From Janthinobacterium rivuli (GTDB taxonomy: Bacteria; Pseudomonadota; Gammaproteobacteria; Burkholderiales; Burkholderiaceae_D): DNA of 64,000 bases. The stretch spans positions 6,138,001-6,202,000 of the forward strand of contig NZ_CP121464.1 in assembly GCF_029690045.1 (NCBI RefSeq), in the 5' to 3' direction. The notes under the pieces were generated by a model. That model made no database searches. It was not told the origin of the DNA and saw only the letters and a list, made by a program, of their open reading frames with translations. The position numbers and the translations under genes are program-made. Below are positions 1-12,237 of the stretch, one piece after another (the first letter of the stretch is position 1; each line of letters begins with the position of its first letter).

Positions 1-232
1 AAATATCGTTTTCCGTCTTGTAGCCGGAATGGGCCATGCGCATCAGCACGCGCGAAGCGATGCGCGAATGCAGGTTGATGCGATAGGAGTCCAGCAGGTC
101 GCCCGAGCAGTGTACGCCGCCCGGTACCTGGTTGTGGACCTTCATGGTCGAACTATCCTGGGCGATCTCGCCCAGTTCCTCGGCCAGCGCCGCTTCCATG
201 CCGCGCGGGCATGGGCAAAAATATGAAGCCAT
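1..232 (-). CDS. RlmL-like THUMP-domain RNA methyltransferase, N-terminal fragment
   Basis: The first 77 codons of a gene that runs off the left edge. The protein begins MASYFCPCPRGMEAALAEEL, which is the start typical of the YcbY/RlmL family of class I SAM-dependent 23S rRNA guanine-N2 methyltransferases; only the region leading into the THUMP RNA-binding domain is visible, and the catalytic Rossmann domain lies outside. The ATG at 230-232 is chosen because it gives the complete family N-terminus; a later in-frame ATG would lose the FCPCPRG segment. Function is inferred from the N-terminus alone. Confidence 0.75.
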   Translation of the reverse strand, partial: MASYFCPCPRGMEAALAEELGEIAQDSSTMKVHNQVPGGVHCSGDLLDSYRINLHSRIASRVLMRMAHSGYKTENDI

Positions 233-273
233 GGTGGTGTACTCTTTATCCGTTGGAAAACAAACTAAAATCT

Positions 274-300
274 GGGGTCAGACCCGGCGGGTCTGACCCC
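274..300. repeat. Intergenic palindrome, copy 1 (GGGGTCAGACCC family)
   Basis: A perfect 12-bp inverted repeat, GGGGTCAGACCC / GGGTCTGACCCC, with a 3-base loop. The same 31-base core recurs at 11871-11901 and a degenerate copy at 33004-33067. Read on the minus strand it sits just beyond the stop of the isomerase gene and is followed by AGATTTTAG, so it could act as an intrinsic terminator for that gene. Confidence 0.85.
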
Positions 301-308
301 GGCACTAA

Positions 309-926
309 TTACTTTACTGATAACGCGCGCTCGACAAAATCGAGGCGGTCCTGGCCCCAGTATCCTTCGCCATCGACGATGTACCATGGCGAACCGAAGA
401 CGGATGCGGCGGTAGCTGCCTCCGTATTCGCGTCGTATTCGGCCTGCACGCTGGCCGTTTCCGACGTTTTCAGCAACTGGCGGCCATCGAAACCGGCGTC
501 AACGGCGATCTGCACCAAGGTTTCCTCGTCGCCGATGTTGCGCTCTTCGGCCCAAAGGCCGCGCATGATGGCGTGCGCCAGGTTCAGCGAGGCTTCCACG
601 CCGTGCGCCAGGCGCGTGGCGATGATCAGCTTGGCCGACGCTTCCGGCGACACGGGGAAGAACTTCGGCTGCAGGGTCAATGGCACTTGCAGAAAGGCCG
701 ACCAGCGCGCCAGTTCGGCCAGGCGGTAGGCCTGGCGCTGCGGTGCGCGCTTGGCCAGCGGCAGGCCGCCCGACACACTGAAAACCTTGCCCAGGTCGAA
801 GGGACGCACGTCGATCTGCGCGCCCGTTTTGGCGGCGATGGCCATCAGGCGCGCGTGACCCAGATAGGTCCATGGCGAGTGGGGGGCGAAGAAATACTGC
901 ACGACTTTGCTCTGGGTTGCACTCAT
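309..926 (-). CDS. 2-hydroxychromene-2-carboxylate isomerase family protein
   Basis: 205 aa, the usual size for the DsbA-fold, GST-kappa-like HCCA isomerases. These enzymes use glutathione to isomerise 2-hydroxychromene-2-carboxylate in naphthalene-type aromatic breakdown, but many homologues sit in genomes without that pathway. The N-terminal FFAPHSPWTYLGH carries the conserved Ser (about residue 17) that replaces the thioredoxin-fold Cys and binds glutathione; a C-terminal FGSPWYIVDGEGYWGQDRL block also fits the family. It follows hemJ on the same strand with a 10-base gap, so the two are probably cotranscribed. No other aromatic-degradation gene is nearby, so the true substrate is unknown. 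Confidence 0.85.
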   Translation of the reverse strand: MSATQSKVVQYFFAPHSPWTYLGHARLMAIAAKTGAQIDVRPFDLGKVFSVSGGLPLAKRAPQRQAYRLAELARWSAFLQVPLTLQPKFFPVSPEASAKLIIATRLAHGVEASLNLAHAIMRGLWAEERNIGDEETLVQIAVDAGFDGRQLLKTSETASVQAEYDANTEAATAASVFGSPWYIVDGEGYWGQDRLDFVERALSVK

Positions 927-936
927 CTCGACTCCC

Positions 937-1374
937 TTAGAAAGGCTTGACCACGACCAGCACGACGACGGCCAGCAGCATCACCACCGGCACTTCATTA
1001 AACCAGCGGAACCAGGTGTGGCTGCGCTTGTTGAGACCTTTTTCAAACTTGCGCAGGATGGAACCGCAGGCGTGGTGATAGCCGAGCAGCAGCACCACGA
1101 ACGTCAGCTTGGCGTGCATCCAGCCCGGCATCTTCATGCGGCCCTCGCCCCCGCCATACAGCATCCACATCAACGCCAGCCCCAGCACCATGGCCGGCAG
1201 CGCCAGCAGCGACATGAAGCGGTACAACTTGCGCGCCATCAGCAAGAGGCGCTCGGTGGCGACCGTTTCCGTCTCCATCGCCAGGTTCACGAAGATGCGC
1301 GGCAAGTAAAACAGGCCGGCAAACCAGGACATGACGAAGATGATGTGGAAGGCTTTGGTCCAGAGAAAGAGCAT
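937..1374 (-). CDS. hemJ: HemJ-type protoporphyrinogen IX oxidase (CopD-like membrane protein)
   Basis: A 145-aa protein with four predicted membrane segments and the HemJ opening MLFLWTKAFHIIFVMSWFAG, whose His is conserved in the family. HemJ oxidises protoporphyrinogen IX to protoporphyrin IX, the penultimate haem step, in the inner membrane. The start at 1374 is chosen because it gives the canonical N-terminus; the open frame upstream is shadow of proA. It is separated from proA by a likely terminator and leads directly into the HCCA isomerase gene. The assignment is by family resemblance; older annotations call such proteins CopD family or UPF0093. Confidence 0.85.
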   Translation of the reverse strand: MLFLWTKAFHIIFVMSWFAGLFYLPRIFVNLAMETETVATERLLLMARKLYRFMSLLALPAMVLGLALMWMLYGGGEGRMKMPGWMHAKLTFVVLLLGYHHACGSILRKFEKGLNKRSHTWFRWFNEVPVVMLLAVVVLVVVKPF

Positions 1375-1397
1375 GGGGTTCCCAGTGTCGGAGGTGG

Positions 1398-1436
1398 AGA
1401 AAAACAGAGCGCGGGCCGCCTTGTGGGCCGCCCGCG
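1398..1436 (-). terminator. Probable intrinsic terminator after proA
   Basis: Inverted repeat CGCGGGC ... GCCCGCG (1410-1436), also containing a GGGCCGCC direct repeat, lies right after the proA stop. On the minus strand the stem is followed by CTCTGTTTTTC, the T-run expected of a Rho-independent terminator. It separates proA from hemJ. Confidence 0.6.
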
Positions 1437-1442
1437 AGGAGA

Positions 1443-2726
1443 CTACTTGCGGATTTCGCCGTGGCCAAAGACCACGTACTTGAGCGATGTCAGGCCTTCC
1501 AGACCCACCGGACCGCGCGCATGCAGCTTGTCGTTCGAGATGCCGATTTCGGCGCCCAGGCCATATTCGAAGCCGTCGGCAAAACGCGTCGACGCGTTCA
1601 CCATCACCGAGGCGGAATCGACTTCGCGCAGGAAGCGCAGCGCGTCGCTGTAGTCTTCCGTGATGATCGATTCCGTGTGCTTCGATGAATACTGGTTGAT
1701 GTGATCCATCGCTTCGTCGATGCCGTCGACCACCTTCACCGACAGGATCGCCGCCAGGTATTCGGTGGACCAGTCTTCCTCGGTGGCCGGCACCAGATGC
1801 GGATAGGCAGCGGCGGCCAGGATCGCATGGCTTTCCGGATCGGCGCGCAGTTCCACCTGCTTGGTCAAATACAGTTCGGCCAGCTGCGGCAGCACGGTGG
1901 CGGCGACGGCGCGCGACACCAGCAAAGTTTCCATGGTGTTGCAGGTGCCGTAGCGGTGGCACTTCGCGTTGAAGCCAATATCGATCGCCTTTTTGATATC
2001 GGCCTTGGCGTCGATATACACGTGGCAGATGCCGTCGAGGTGCTTGATCATCGGCACGGTGGCCTCTTCCATCAGGCGCGCGATCAAGCCCTTGCCGCCG
2101 CGCGGCACGATGACGTCGACGAATTGCGGCATGGTGATCAGCGCGCCGACGGCGGCGCGGTCCGTGGTGTCGATGACTTGCACGGCATCGGCCGGCAAGC
2201 CTGCTCCCTGCAAACCCTCCGCCACCAGCTTGGCCAGCGCGCGGTTGCAGTGTATCGCTTCCGAGCCGCCGCGCAGAATCGTCGCATTGCCGCTCTTGAT
2301 GCACAGGCCGGCCGCGTCCACCGTCACGTTCGGACGGGCTTCATAGATGATGCCGATGACGCCCAGCGGCACGCGCATCTGGCCCACCTGGATGCCCGTC
2401 GGACGGAATTTCATGTTCGAGATTTCGCCGATCGGATCGGCCAGCGAGACGATCTGCGTCAAGCCTTCGACCATGGTGGCGATGGCGGCGTCGGACAGGG
2501 TCAGGCGGTCGAGCATGGCCGGCGCCAGGCCGGCGGCGGCTGCCGCATCGAGGTCGCGCTGGTTGGCCGCGCGCAGCAGGTCGGCATCGCGCACGATGGC
2601 GGCGGCGATCAGGCTCAAGGCGCGGTTGCGCGTGGCGCTGTCGGCACGCGCCATGGCGCGCGAGGCGGCGCGCGCGCGCATGCCCACGTCCTGCATATAT
2701 TCTGTGATGTCCATGCTCGTATCCAT
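1443..2726 (-). CDS. proA: Glutamate-5-semialdehyde dehydrogenase (gamma-glutamyl phosphate reductase)
   Basis: Reduces gamma-glutamyl phosphate to glutamate-5-semialdehyde with NADPH, the second step of proline synthesis. The 427-aa length and aldehyde dehydrogenase fold match the family. The active-site Cys is in [13 protein letters not shown] (about residue 261), and the C-terminal [15 protein letters not shown] is the ProA signature. The start [11 protein letters not shown] at 2726 is preferred (MDITEYM at 2714 is the alternative); the longer open frame overlaps holA and is not ProA-like. It is the last gene of leuS-lptE-holA-proA, starting 5 bases after the holA stop. No proB is in the window. 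Confidence 0.97.
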   Translation of the reverse strand: MDTSMDITEYMQDVGMRARAASRAMARADSATRNRALSLIAAAIVRDADLLRAANQRDLDAAAAAGLAPAMLDRLTLSDAAIATMVEGLTQIVSLADPIGEISNMKFRPTGIQVGQMRVPLGVIGIIYEARPNVTVDAAGLCIKSGNATILRGGSEAIHCNRALAKLVAEGLQGAGLPADAVQVIDTTDRAAVGALITMPQFVDVIVPRGGKGLIARLMEEATVPMIKHLDGICHVYIDAKADIKKAIDIGFNAKCHRYGTCNTMETLLVSRAVAATVLPQLAELYLTKQVELRADPESHAILAAAAYPHLVPATEEDWSTEYLAAILSVKVVDGIDEAMDHINQYSSKHTESIITEDYSDALRFLREVDSASVMVNASTRFADGFEYGLGAEIGISNDKLHARGPVGLEGLTSLKYVVFGHGEIRK

Positions 2727-2731
2727 AAAAG

Positions 2732-3748
2732 TTAACCCTTGGCGATCTTCAGGCCCAGCTGCAGCATGGCGTCCCAGGCGTCGCCCGCGTAGCCCTTGGC
2801 GCGCAAGCCCTTGATCATCTTGTCCACCTGCGCCGCCTGCTGCAGCGCCGCTTCCAGCACGGGCAGCGAAATGCGCCGCAGGGCCGGTTCCATCATCCGC
2901 TCGCGCGGACCCCAGATGCGGTATTCCTTCAGCAGCGCGCCCAATGGACGCCCTTGCGCCATGCCGGCCTTCAATTTTAACAGCGTGCGGATTTCCTCGG
3001 AGACGGCCCACAAGACCAGCGGCAGCGCCTCGCCCTCGCCCTTCAAGCCTTCGAGCATGCGCACCAGGCGCGCCGGGTCGCCAGCCAGCATGGCTTCGGA
3101 CAGCTTGAAGACATCGTAGCGGGCCACGTTCAGCACCGCGTCCTGCACTTGTTCGTACGTCAGCTTGCCCGCAGCATGCAGCAAGCCCAGTTTCTGGATT
3201 TCCTGGTGCGCCGCCAGCAAATTGCCTTCCACCCGCTCGGCGATGAAGTCGATGCTGGCCCGTTCGGCGCTTTGCCCCTGCGCGGCCAGGCGCTGCGATA
3301 TCCAGGCCGGCAACTGCGCCCGTTCCACGTTCGGAATGTCGATATACACGGCCGCCTGCTGCAGGCTGGCGACCCAGGCCGCCTTCTGCGTGGCCCAGTC
3401 CAGCTTGGGCAAGGTGATCAGGGTCAGATTGTCGGGACTGAGGTTTTTCGCGTAGCTTTGCAGCGCCGCGCCGCCATCCTTGCCCGGCTTGCCGGTGGGG
3501 ATGCGCAGCTCGATCAGTTTTTTATCGCCGAACAGCGACAGCTCCTGGTTCGCCGCCAGCAGTTCGCCCCACTTGAAGCTGCGCTCCACCGTCAGCACGT
3601 CGCGCTCGGAGTAACCTTGCGCGCGCGCCGCACGGCGGATCTTGTCGGCCGCTTCCAGCGCCAGCAAGTGTTCGTCGCTGGTGATCACATACAGCTGCGC
3701 CAGCGGCTTGGCCACATGCCCATCGAGCGCGTCTATCCGCAATTGCAT
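2732..3748 (-). CDS. holA: DNA polymerase III delta subunit
   Basis: 338 aa, standard for HolA, the clamp-loader subunit that opens the beta sliding clamp. The N-terminal [20 protein letters not shown] matches the family's Walker-A-like but degenerate P-loop region, followed by the AAA+ core and a C-terminal collar domain. The gene follows lptE by 10 bases and precedes proA by 5 bases, the order commonly seen in Burkholderiales and similar to the lptE-holA linkage in E. coli. Expression is presumably driven from the leuS promoter. Confidence 0.95.
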   Translation of the reverse strand: MQLRIDALDGHVAKPLAQLYVITSDEHLLALEAADKIRRAARAQGYSERDVLTVERSFKWGELLAANQELSLFGDKKLIELRIPTGKPGKDGGAALQSYAKNLSPDNLTLITLPKLDWATQKAAWVASLQQAAVYIDIPNVERAQLPAWISQRLAAQGQSAERASIDFIAERVEGNLLAAHQEIQKLGLLHAAGKLTYEQVQDAVLNVARYDVFKLSEAMLAGDPARLVRMLEGLKGEGEALPLVLWAVSEEIRTLLKLKAGMAQGRPLGALLKEYRIWGPRERMMEPALRRISLPVLEAALQQAAQVDKMIKGLRAKGYAGDAWDAMLQLGLKIAKG

Positions 3749-3758
3749 GGCGACCCCG

Positions 3759-4355
3759 TTACTGCTGCGGGGCTGGCGCGACCGGCGTCACGGGCGCCAC
3801 TGGCGCCACCGACATGGCCGGCAGCACCGGCTTGATGGCGGCCAGGCGGCGCATGATCTGCTGCACCAGGTCGTTGCGCATGTCGCGGTACAGCGCCGCT
3901 TCTTCCGTTTCCTTGGCCAGTACCTGCGATTCGTCGAAGGTGATCGGACGCACAAGGCTGATGGTGGTCGGCGCCAGCAACTGGTTGCCTTCCTTGTCCA
4001 GCACGCGGAAATTGATCGAATAGCCGAGTTGGTACTCTTGCACGCGGCCATTTTTGTTCAGCGACAAAATGGTCTTGGTACGATTCCTCTCCGGGTCATT
4101 GAGCACTTCAAGGACGGCGTCGGCGCCATCCTTGGTGCTCACCACCTCCGTGCTGCCAATGGCGCGGATATAGCGCTTCAGGCCGATCGCCAGCGGCGAC
4201 GTGTCGGGCAAGCCGATGTACATCGTCGCGAACGGCAGCATGAAACTGCCGTTCGAACCGCGCAAATGAAAGCCGCAGGCCGACAGCAAAACAGTCAGGC
4301 CCAACGCCAGCACGGCGCGGCGGCCCAACAGCGATACTTGAGAGGAAGTCGTCAT
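3759..4355 (-). CDS. lptE: LPS-assembly lipoprotein LptE
   Basis: 198-aa outer-membrane lipoprotein that plugs the LptD barrel and helps move lipopolysaccharide to the cell surface. A signal peptide ends in the lipobox LLSACGFHLRG; the CGFHLRG start of the mature protein is the LptE hallmark. The C-terminus is a Pro/Ala-rich tail (PVAPVTPVAPAPQQ). The start MTTSSQ at 4355 is used; the open frame continues upstream into leuS but has no family resemblance there. It starts 2 bases after the leuS stop, so translation is likely coupled. Its partner lptD is at 36.5-38.8 kb. Confidence 0.93.
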   Translation of the reverse strand: MTTSSQVSLLGRRAVLALGLTVLLSACGFHLRGSNGSFMLPFATMYIGLPDTSPLAIGLKRYIRAIGSTEVVSTKDGADAVLEVLNDPERNRTKTILSLNKNGRVQEYQLGYSINFRVLDKEGNQLLAPTTISLVRPITFDESQVLAKETEEAALYRDMRNDLVQQIMRRLAAIKPVLPAMSVAPVAPVTPVAPAPQQ

Positions 4356-4357
4356 GA

Positions 4358-7935
<3,578 letters not shown>

Positions 7936-8012
7936 ACACCTTCCATTTTTACAATCACGCGCCGCGCGCCAGTGGCATGATGGCGTGATTCTTCATTCAC
8001 CAGGAGCAGAAC

Positions 8013-8378
8013 ATGATCAAGGGTTTACGCACCGTCACCTATCCCGTCCCCGACCTGGACAAGGCCAAGGCCTGGTACAGCCAGGTATTCGGCACGGCGC
8101 CGTATTTCGACCAGCCGTTCTATGTCGGTTTTAATATCGGCGGCTTCGAGCTGGGCTTGCTGCCAGATGGCCAGCCTGGCGCGCAAGGCAGCGTGACGTA
8201 CTGGGGCGTGGACGGCATCGAGCAGGAAGTCGAACGCATCGTGGCGCTGGGCGGCAGCCTGCACCATCCGATCACGGACGTGGGCGACGGCATCCGCACG
8301 GTGGAATTACTCGACCCGTTCGGCAACCAGATCGGCCTGATCGACAATCCCCATTTCGACACGGCCAAGGTCGTTTAG
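8013..8378 (+). CDS. VOC-family (glyoxalase/bleomycin-resistance fold) protein
   Basis: 121-aa single-domain protein with the vicinal oxygen chelate pattern: YPVPDLDKAKAWYSQVFG at the N-terminus and VELLDPFGNQIGLIDNP at the C-terminus. Such proteins bind a metal and act as glyoxalases, dioxygenases or binding proteins; the substrate cannot be told. A good ribosome site (CAGGAG) precedes the ATG. The stop codon overlaps that of the convergent LysR gene by 4 bases. It is probably cotranscribed with the AraC regulator. Confidence 0.85.
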   Translation: MIKGLRTVTYPVPDLDKAKAWYSQVFGTAPYFDQPFYVGFNIGGFELGLLPDGQPGAQGSVTYWGVDGIEQEVERIVALGGSLHHPITDVGDGIRTVELLDPFGNQIGLIDNPHFDTAKVV

Positions 8379-9280
8379 GCCGCTTCGCCCTGCAGCCATG
8401 CGCGAAATTGCTGCAGGGCCGTCTTTTCATGCGCCGTTTCGGGCGTGATCAGGTAATACGCGCGCTGGCCGCGCAGTGGGCGCTCGCATGCAATGCGCAG
8501 CTCGCCACGCGCCAGTTCCGCTTCGACCAGCATGCGCGGCAGCAAGACCACGCCCTGCCCTTGCACGGCCGCCATGGCCAGCATGGAAAACAGTTCATAG
8601 CGGGCGCCATAGTGCGCCCCATCGCGTCCTTCTCCCTCGACCTGCATGGCGTCAAACCACTGGCGCCAGGCGCCCGGGCGCGTACTTTGCTGCAACAAGA
8701 TCAGTTCCAGTAAATCCTGCGGCTGCCACTCGCTGCGCGCCGCCAGCAGGCGCGGGCTGGCGACGGGCACGATTTCCTCGTGCATGAGCAAGGTGGCGCG
8801 CGTGCCGGGCCAGCGCGCCAGTTGCTCTGGCGTGCCCGCATACAGGGCGCCGTCGTATTCCGTATCGGCAAACATGAACGGTTTTGTATACGCGTCGATA
8901 TGCACGACGATGTCCGGGTGCAGCCCCGCCAGTGACGACAGCCGCGGCATCAGCCAGCGCGTGGCAAACGTGGGAACGGAAGCGAGCTGCAAGGCGCCGC
9001 CGCCGCCCTGGCGCGCCATGGTGTCGAGCGTGTCGCGCTCCAGGCCATCGAGGCGGGCGGCGATCTGCCGCGCATACGCGGCGCCGGCGCTGGTCAGCAA
9101 CACGCCATGGCGCGTGCGCTGGAACAGTTGCACGCCAAGAAAGCTTTCCAGAGATGAAATCTGGCGCGACACGGCGCTTTGCGTCAGCGACAGTTCGCGC
9201 GCCGCATGCGTGTAGCTCTGGTGCCGCGCCGCCGCCTCGAAGCAGTTCAAGGCTTGCAGCATGGGGATTTTGCGTGACAT
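8375..9280 (-). CDS. LysR-family regulator, likely GcdR-type controller of gcdH
   Basis: 301 aa: N-terminal winged HTH ([32 protein letters not shown]) and a periplasmic-binding-like effector domain ([14 protein letters not shown]). The resemblance is to the GcvA/AmpR subgroup. It is transcribed divergently from gcdH, the arrangement of GcdR in Pseudomonas, where the regulator senses glutarate and activates glutaryl-CoA catabolism; that role is inferred from context. The start [11 protein letters not shown] at 9280 is chosen for the family N-terminus; the open frame upstream runs into the gcdH control region. Confidence 0.85.
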   Translation of the reverse strand: MSRKIPMLQALNCFEAAARHQSYTHAARELSLTQSAVSRQISSLESFLGVQLFQRTRHGVLLTSAGAAYARQIAARLDGLERDTLDTMARQGGGGALQLASVPTFATRWLMPRLSSLAGLHPDIVVHIDAYTKPFMFADTEYDGALYAGTPEQLARWPGTRATLLMHEEIVPVASPRLLAARSEWQPQDLLELILLQQSTRPGAWRQWFDAMQVEGEGRDGAHYGARYELFSMLAMAAVQGQGVVLLPRMLVEAELARGELRIACERPLRGQRAYYLITPETAHEKTALQQFRAWLQGEAA

Positions 9281-9324
9281 GGGGGTATCGGGCCGGTCAA
9301 AGAAGCGTAGTATGCCGCAAGATA

Positions 9325-9339
9325 TGCGCAGCACGCATG
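9325..9339. promoter_or_regulatory. Candidate LysR-type operator between regulator and gcdH
   Basis: The 160-base divergent spacer holds the dyad ATGCG-N5-CGCAT, the size and symmetry expected of a LysR-family site. A second 8-bp palindrome, TTGCGCAA, is at 9361-9368. Both lie between the regulator start and the gcdH start. Assignment rests on position and symmetry only. Confidence 0.4.
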
Positions 9340-9440
9340 TCTGGGTGCGAAAAAATCGTTTGCGCAAGGCTAGGCAAAAACCTACCATGAGCCATATTCA
9401 ATCTTGCGCCGATCACCGGCGCTCACCTGCGAGGCCTGTG

Positions 9441-10619
9441 ATGAGCAAAACCGTATTCGACTGGAATTCCCCCCTGCTGCTGGAAGAACAACTGACGGGC
9501 GACGAACGCGCCGTGCTGGAAGCGGCCCGCGACTATTGCCAGGGCAGCCTGGTGCCAAGGGTCCTCGAATCGTTCCGCCATGGCCGCACGGACGCGGCCA
9601 TTTTCCGCGAAATGGGTGAGCTGGGCTTGCTGGGCACCACCATTCCCGAAGAATACGGCGGCGCCGGCCTGAACTATGTTTGCTATGGCCTGGCCGCGCG
9701 CGAAGTCGAGCGCGTCGATTCGGGCTACCGCTCGATGATGAGCGTGCAATCGTCGTTGGTGATGGTGCCGATCAACGCCTTCGGCAACGAAGAAACCAAA
9801 CAGAAATACCTGCCGAAACTGGCGACGGGCGAATTCATCGGCTGCTTCGGCCTGACGGAACCGAACCACGGCTCCGACCCTGGCAGCATGGTCACGCGCG
9901 CCCGTAAAGTGCCGGGCGGCTACAGCCTGTCGGGCGCCAAGATGTGGATCACCAACAGCCCGATCGCCGACGTGTTCGTCGTCTGGGCCAAGGACGATGA
10001 AGGCGCGATCCGCGGCTTCGTGCTGGAAAAAGGCTGGAAAGGCCTGTCGGCGCCGGAAATCCATGGCAAGGTGGGCTTGCGCACCAGCATCACCGGTGAA
10101 ATCGTCATGGATGAAGTGTTTTGCCCGGAAGAAAACGCCTTCCCCGACGTGCGCGGCTTGAAAGGCCCGTTCACTTGCCTGAACAGCGCCCGCTACGGTA
10201 TCGCCTGGGGCGCGCTGGGCGCGGCCGAAGACTGCTACCTGAAGGCCCGCCAATACACGATGGACCGCCAGCAATTCGGCCGCCCATTGGCAGCGAACCA
10301 GCTGGTGCAAAAGAAACTGGCCGACATGCTGACGGAAATCACCATGGGCTTGCAAGGCTGCTTGCGCCTGGGACGCATGAAGGATGAAGGCTCGCCCGCC
10401 GTGGAAATCACGTCCATCATGAAACGCAACAGCTGCGGCAAGGCGCTCGATATTGCCCGCATGGCGCGCGACATGATGGGTGGCAACGGCATTTCCGACG
10501 AGTTCGGCGTCATCCGCCACCTGGTCAACCTGGAAGTGGTCAACACCTATGAAGGCACGCACGATGTGCACGCGCTGATCATCGGCCGCGCCATCACCGG
10601 CATCGCCGCCTTCAACTAA
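9441..10619 (+). CDS. gcdH: Glutaryl-CoA dehydrogenase
   Basis: 392-aa flavoprotein of the acyl-CoA dehydrogenase family that oxidises and decarboxylates glutaryl-CoA to crotonyl-CoA in lysine, tryptophan and glutarate breakdown. The GCDH-type catalytic Glu is in [17 protein letters not shown] (about residue 371); [16 protein letters not shown] and [18 protein letters not shown] are characteristic. The ATG at 9441 ([14 protein letters not shown]) is preferred to the longer frame because it matches the family start. Its TAA overlaps the ATG of the CoA-transferase gene (TAATG), so the two are translationally coupled. Confidence 0.93.
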   Translation: MSKTVFDWNSPLLLEEQLTGDERAVLEAARDYCQGSLVPRVLESFRHGRTDAAIFREMGELGLLGTTIPEEYGGAGLNYVCYGLAAREVERVDSGYRSMMSVQSSLVMVPINAFGNEETKQKYLPKLATGEFIGCFGLTEPNHGSDPGSMVTRARKVPGGYSLSGAKMWITNSPIADVFVVWAKDDEGAIRGFVLEKGWKGLSAPEIHGKVGLRTSITGEIVMDEVFCPEENAFPDVRGLKGPFTCLNSARYGIAWGALGAAEDCYLKARQYTMDRQQFGRPLAANQLVQKKLADMLTEITMGLQGCLRLGRMKDEGSPAVEITSIMKRNSCGKALDIARMARDMMGGNGISDEFGVIRHLVNLEVVNTYEGTHDVHALIIGRAITGIAAFN

Positions 10620-11866
10620 TGGACGCCTTGGCTTCCACCCTGCGGCCCGCGCCGCTGGTCGGCTTGCGCGTGCTCGACCTGTCACGCGTGCTGGCCGGTC
10701 CGTGGGCCGGGCAAATGCTGGCCGACCTCGGTGCCGACGTGGTCAAGGTTGAACAGCCGGGCCGCGGCGACGACACGCGCTCCTGGGGTCCGCCGTACCT
10801 GAAAGACGAGGACGGCCGCGATACTGCCGAGGCCGCCTATTTCCAGTGCGCCAACCGCAACAAGCGCTCGCTGTGCATCGACCTGGCCGCCCCTGAAGGG
10901 CAAGCGCTGGTGCGCAAGCTGGCGGCCGAATCGGACGTGCTGCTGGAAAATTTCAAGCTCGATGGCTTGAAGCAATATGGTTTGGACGCGGCCAGTTTGC
11001 TGGCACTCAACCCGCGCCTCGTCTACTGCTCCATCACGGGCTTTGGCCAGGATGGGCCGTACGCGGCGCGCGCCGGCTATGACTTTTTGATCCAGGGCAT
11101 GGGCGGCTTGATGAGCATCACGGGCATACCCGATGGCCAGCCCGGTGCCGGGCCGCAAAAAGTGGGCGTGGCGCAGACGGACATCCTGACGGGCCTGTAC
11201 GCCACCATCGCCGTGCAGGCGGCGCTGGCCGAACGGGAACGCTCGGGCCTGGGCCAGCATATCGACCTGGCCTTGCTCGACGTGCAAGTGGCCGCGCTGG
11301 GCAACCAGGCCGCCAATTACCTGTGCGGCGGCAAAGTGCCGCAGCGTATGGGCAATGCGCATCCGAACATCGTGCCCTACCAGGATTTTCCTACGGCCGA
11401 TGGCGACATGATTCTGGCGATCGGCAATGACGGGCAATTCTCGCGCTTTTGCGCCGTCGCCGGCCACCCGGAATGGGCGCTGGACGAACGTTTTGCCACC
11501 AATCCGCAGCGCGTGGCAAACCGGTCCATCCTGATCCCCCTGATGCGCCAGGCCACGGTCATGCGCACGACGGCCGAGTGGATCAGCGCCTTCGAGGCGC
11601 AAGCCGTGCCGTGCGGTCCCGTCAACCGCATCGACCAGGTCTTTGCCGACCCGCAAGTGGTGGCGCGTGGCTTGAAAGTGGAGATGCCGCATCCCACGGC
11701 GGGCACGGTGGCGCTGGTGGCCAATCCCGTGCGCCTCTCAAGCTCGCCGGTGCAATACCGCTTGCCGCCACCGTTGCTGGGGCAGCATACGCAGGAAGTG
11801 CTGCAGCAGTGGCTGGGGTTGGACAACGCGGAGATTGACGGCTTGCGCGAACGCAAGGTGGTGTAA
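10619..11866 (+). CDS. CaiB/BaiF-family (class III) CoA transferase, probable glutarate:CoA transferase
   Basis: 415 aa with the family N-terminus LVGLRVLDLSRVLAGPWAGQ and the AGYDFLIQGMGGLMSITG segment. The family's catalytic Asp is expected in the AQTDILTG stretch. Class III enzymes move CoA between carboxylic acids. Coupled directly to gcdH, this one most likely activates glutarate using succinyl-CoA or a similar donor, as for mammalian SUGCT and Pseudomonas GcdG; substrate is inferred from context. The gene ends just before the second GGGGTCAGACCC palindrome and converges on the barstar-like gene. Confidence 0.88.
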   Translation: MDALASTLRPAPLVGLRVLDLSRVLAGPWAGQMLADLGADVVKVEQPGRGDDTRSWGPPYLKDEDGRDTAEAAYFQCANRNKRSLCIDLAAPEGQALVRKLAAESDVLLENFKLDGLKQYGLDAASLLALNPRLVYCSITGFGQDGPYAARAGYDFLIQGMGGLMSITGIPDGQPGAGPQKVGVAQTDILTGLYATIAVQAALAERERSGLGQHIDLALLDVQVAALGNQAANYLCGGKVPQRMGNAHPNIVPYQDFPTADGDMILAIGNDGQFSRFCAVAGHPEWALDERFATNPQRVANRSILIPLMRQATVMRTTAEWISAFEAQAVPCGPVNRIDQVFADPQVVARGLKVEMPHPTAGTVALVANPVRLSSSPVQYRLPPPLLGQHTQEVLQQWLGLDNAEIDGLRERKVV

Positions 11867-11872
11867 AAAGCT

Positions 11873-11899
11873 GGGGTCAGACCCGGCGGGTCTGACCCC
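11873..11899. repeat. Intergenic palindrome, copy 2 (GGGGTCAGACCC family)
   Basis: Identical core to copy 1 at 274-300: 12-bp arms and a 3-base loop. It occupies nearly all of the 37-base gap between two convergent genes. On the minus strand it is followed by AGCTTTTTAC, which suits an intrinsic terminator for the barstar-like gene, and the structure could stop transcription from both sides. Confidence 0.85.
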
Positions 11900-11903
11900 G
11901 GAA

Positions 11904-12230
11904 TTATTTCAGGGTCAGCTTCAACGCCGGCTTTTCGCCATAATCCTCATAGCGCTCGTTGATGCCGGCGATACAGAACGTGATTTCTTCCAGTAAATCC
12001 GGCACTTGCGCCTTCATCGCTTCCGCATCCTGCACAACGATGTCGAGCACTTCGTTTGGTTTCAAACGGAACTGCGTCATGTTTTCGTCGTCGCGCAGAT
12101 AGCTGAGGCAATCGACCCAGGCATCCATGCTGTTGCCGTAGAACTCGGGGAAACCGAAGGCTGGCACGCATTGCGCGTGAAAGCTCGCTGCGTCGGTGAT
12201 GTCTTTTCCATTCAGGATGGCAGTGGCCAT
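11904..12230 (-). CDS. Barstar-family protein (ribonuclease inhibitor fold)
   Basis: 108 aa with the barstar signature FPEFYGNSMDAWVDCLSYL, which contains the Tyr/Asn/Trp/Asp cluster that blocks barnase-type RNases. Barstar inhibits its cognate secreted RNase in the cytoplasm; chromosomal barstar-like proteins also occur without a nuclease partner. No barnase-like gene lies in this window. It starts 7 bases after the dapB stop, so it appears to be the last gene of a bamE-dapB-barstar unit. Confidence 0.85.
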   Translation of the reverse strand: MATAILNGKDITDAASFHAQCVPAFGFPEFYGNSMDAWVDCLSYLRDDENMTQFRLKPNEVLDIVVQDAEAMKAQVPDLLEEITFCIAGINERYEDYGEKPALKLTLK

Positions 12231-12237
12231 AGCTTCC

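Noticed and set aside
274..300. GGGGTCAGACCC repeats as a CRISPR or attachment site
   Set aside because: Copies are far apart and not spaced in an array; no cas gene or integrase is present.
2727..3011. 95-residue N-terminal extension of proA
   Set aside because: It overlaps holA in another frame, has shadow composition, and ProA proteins start at the [11 protein letters not shown] region.
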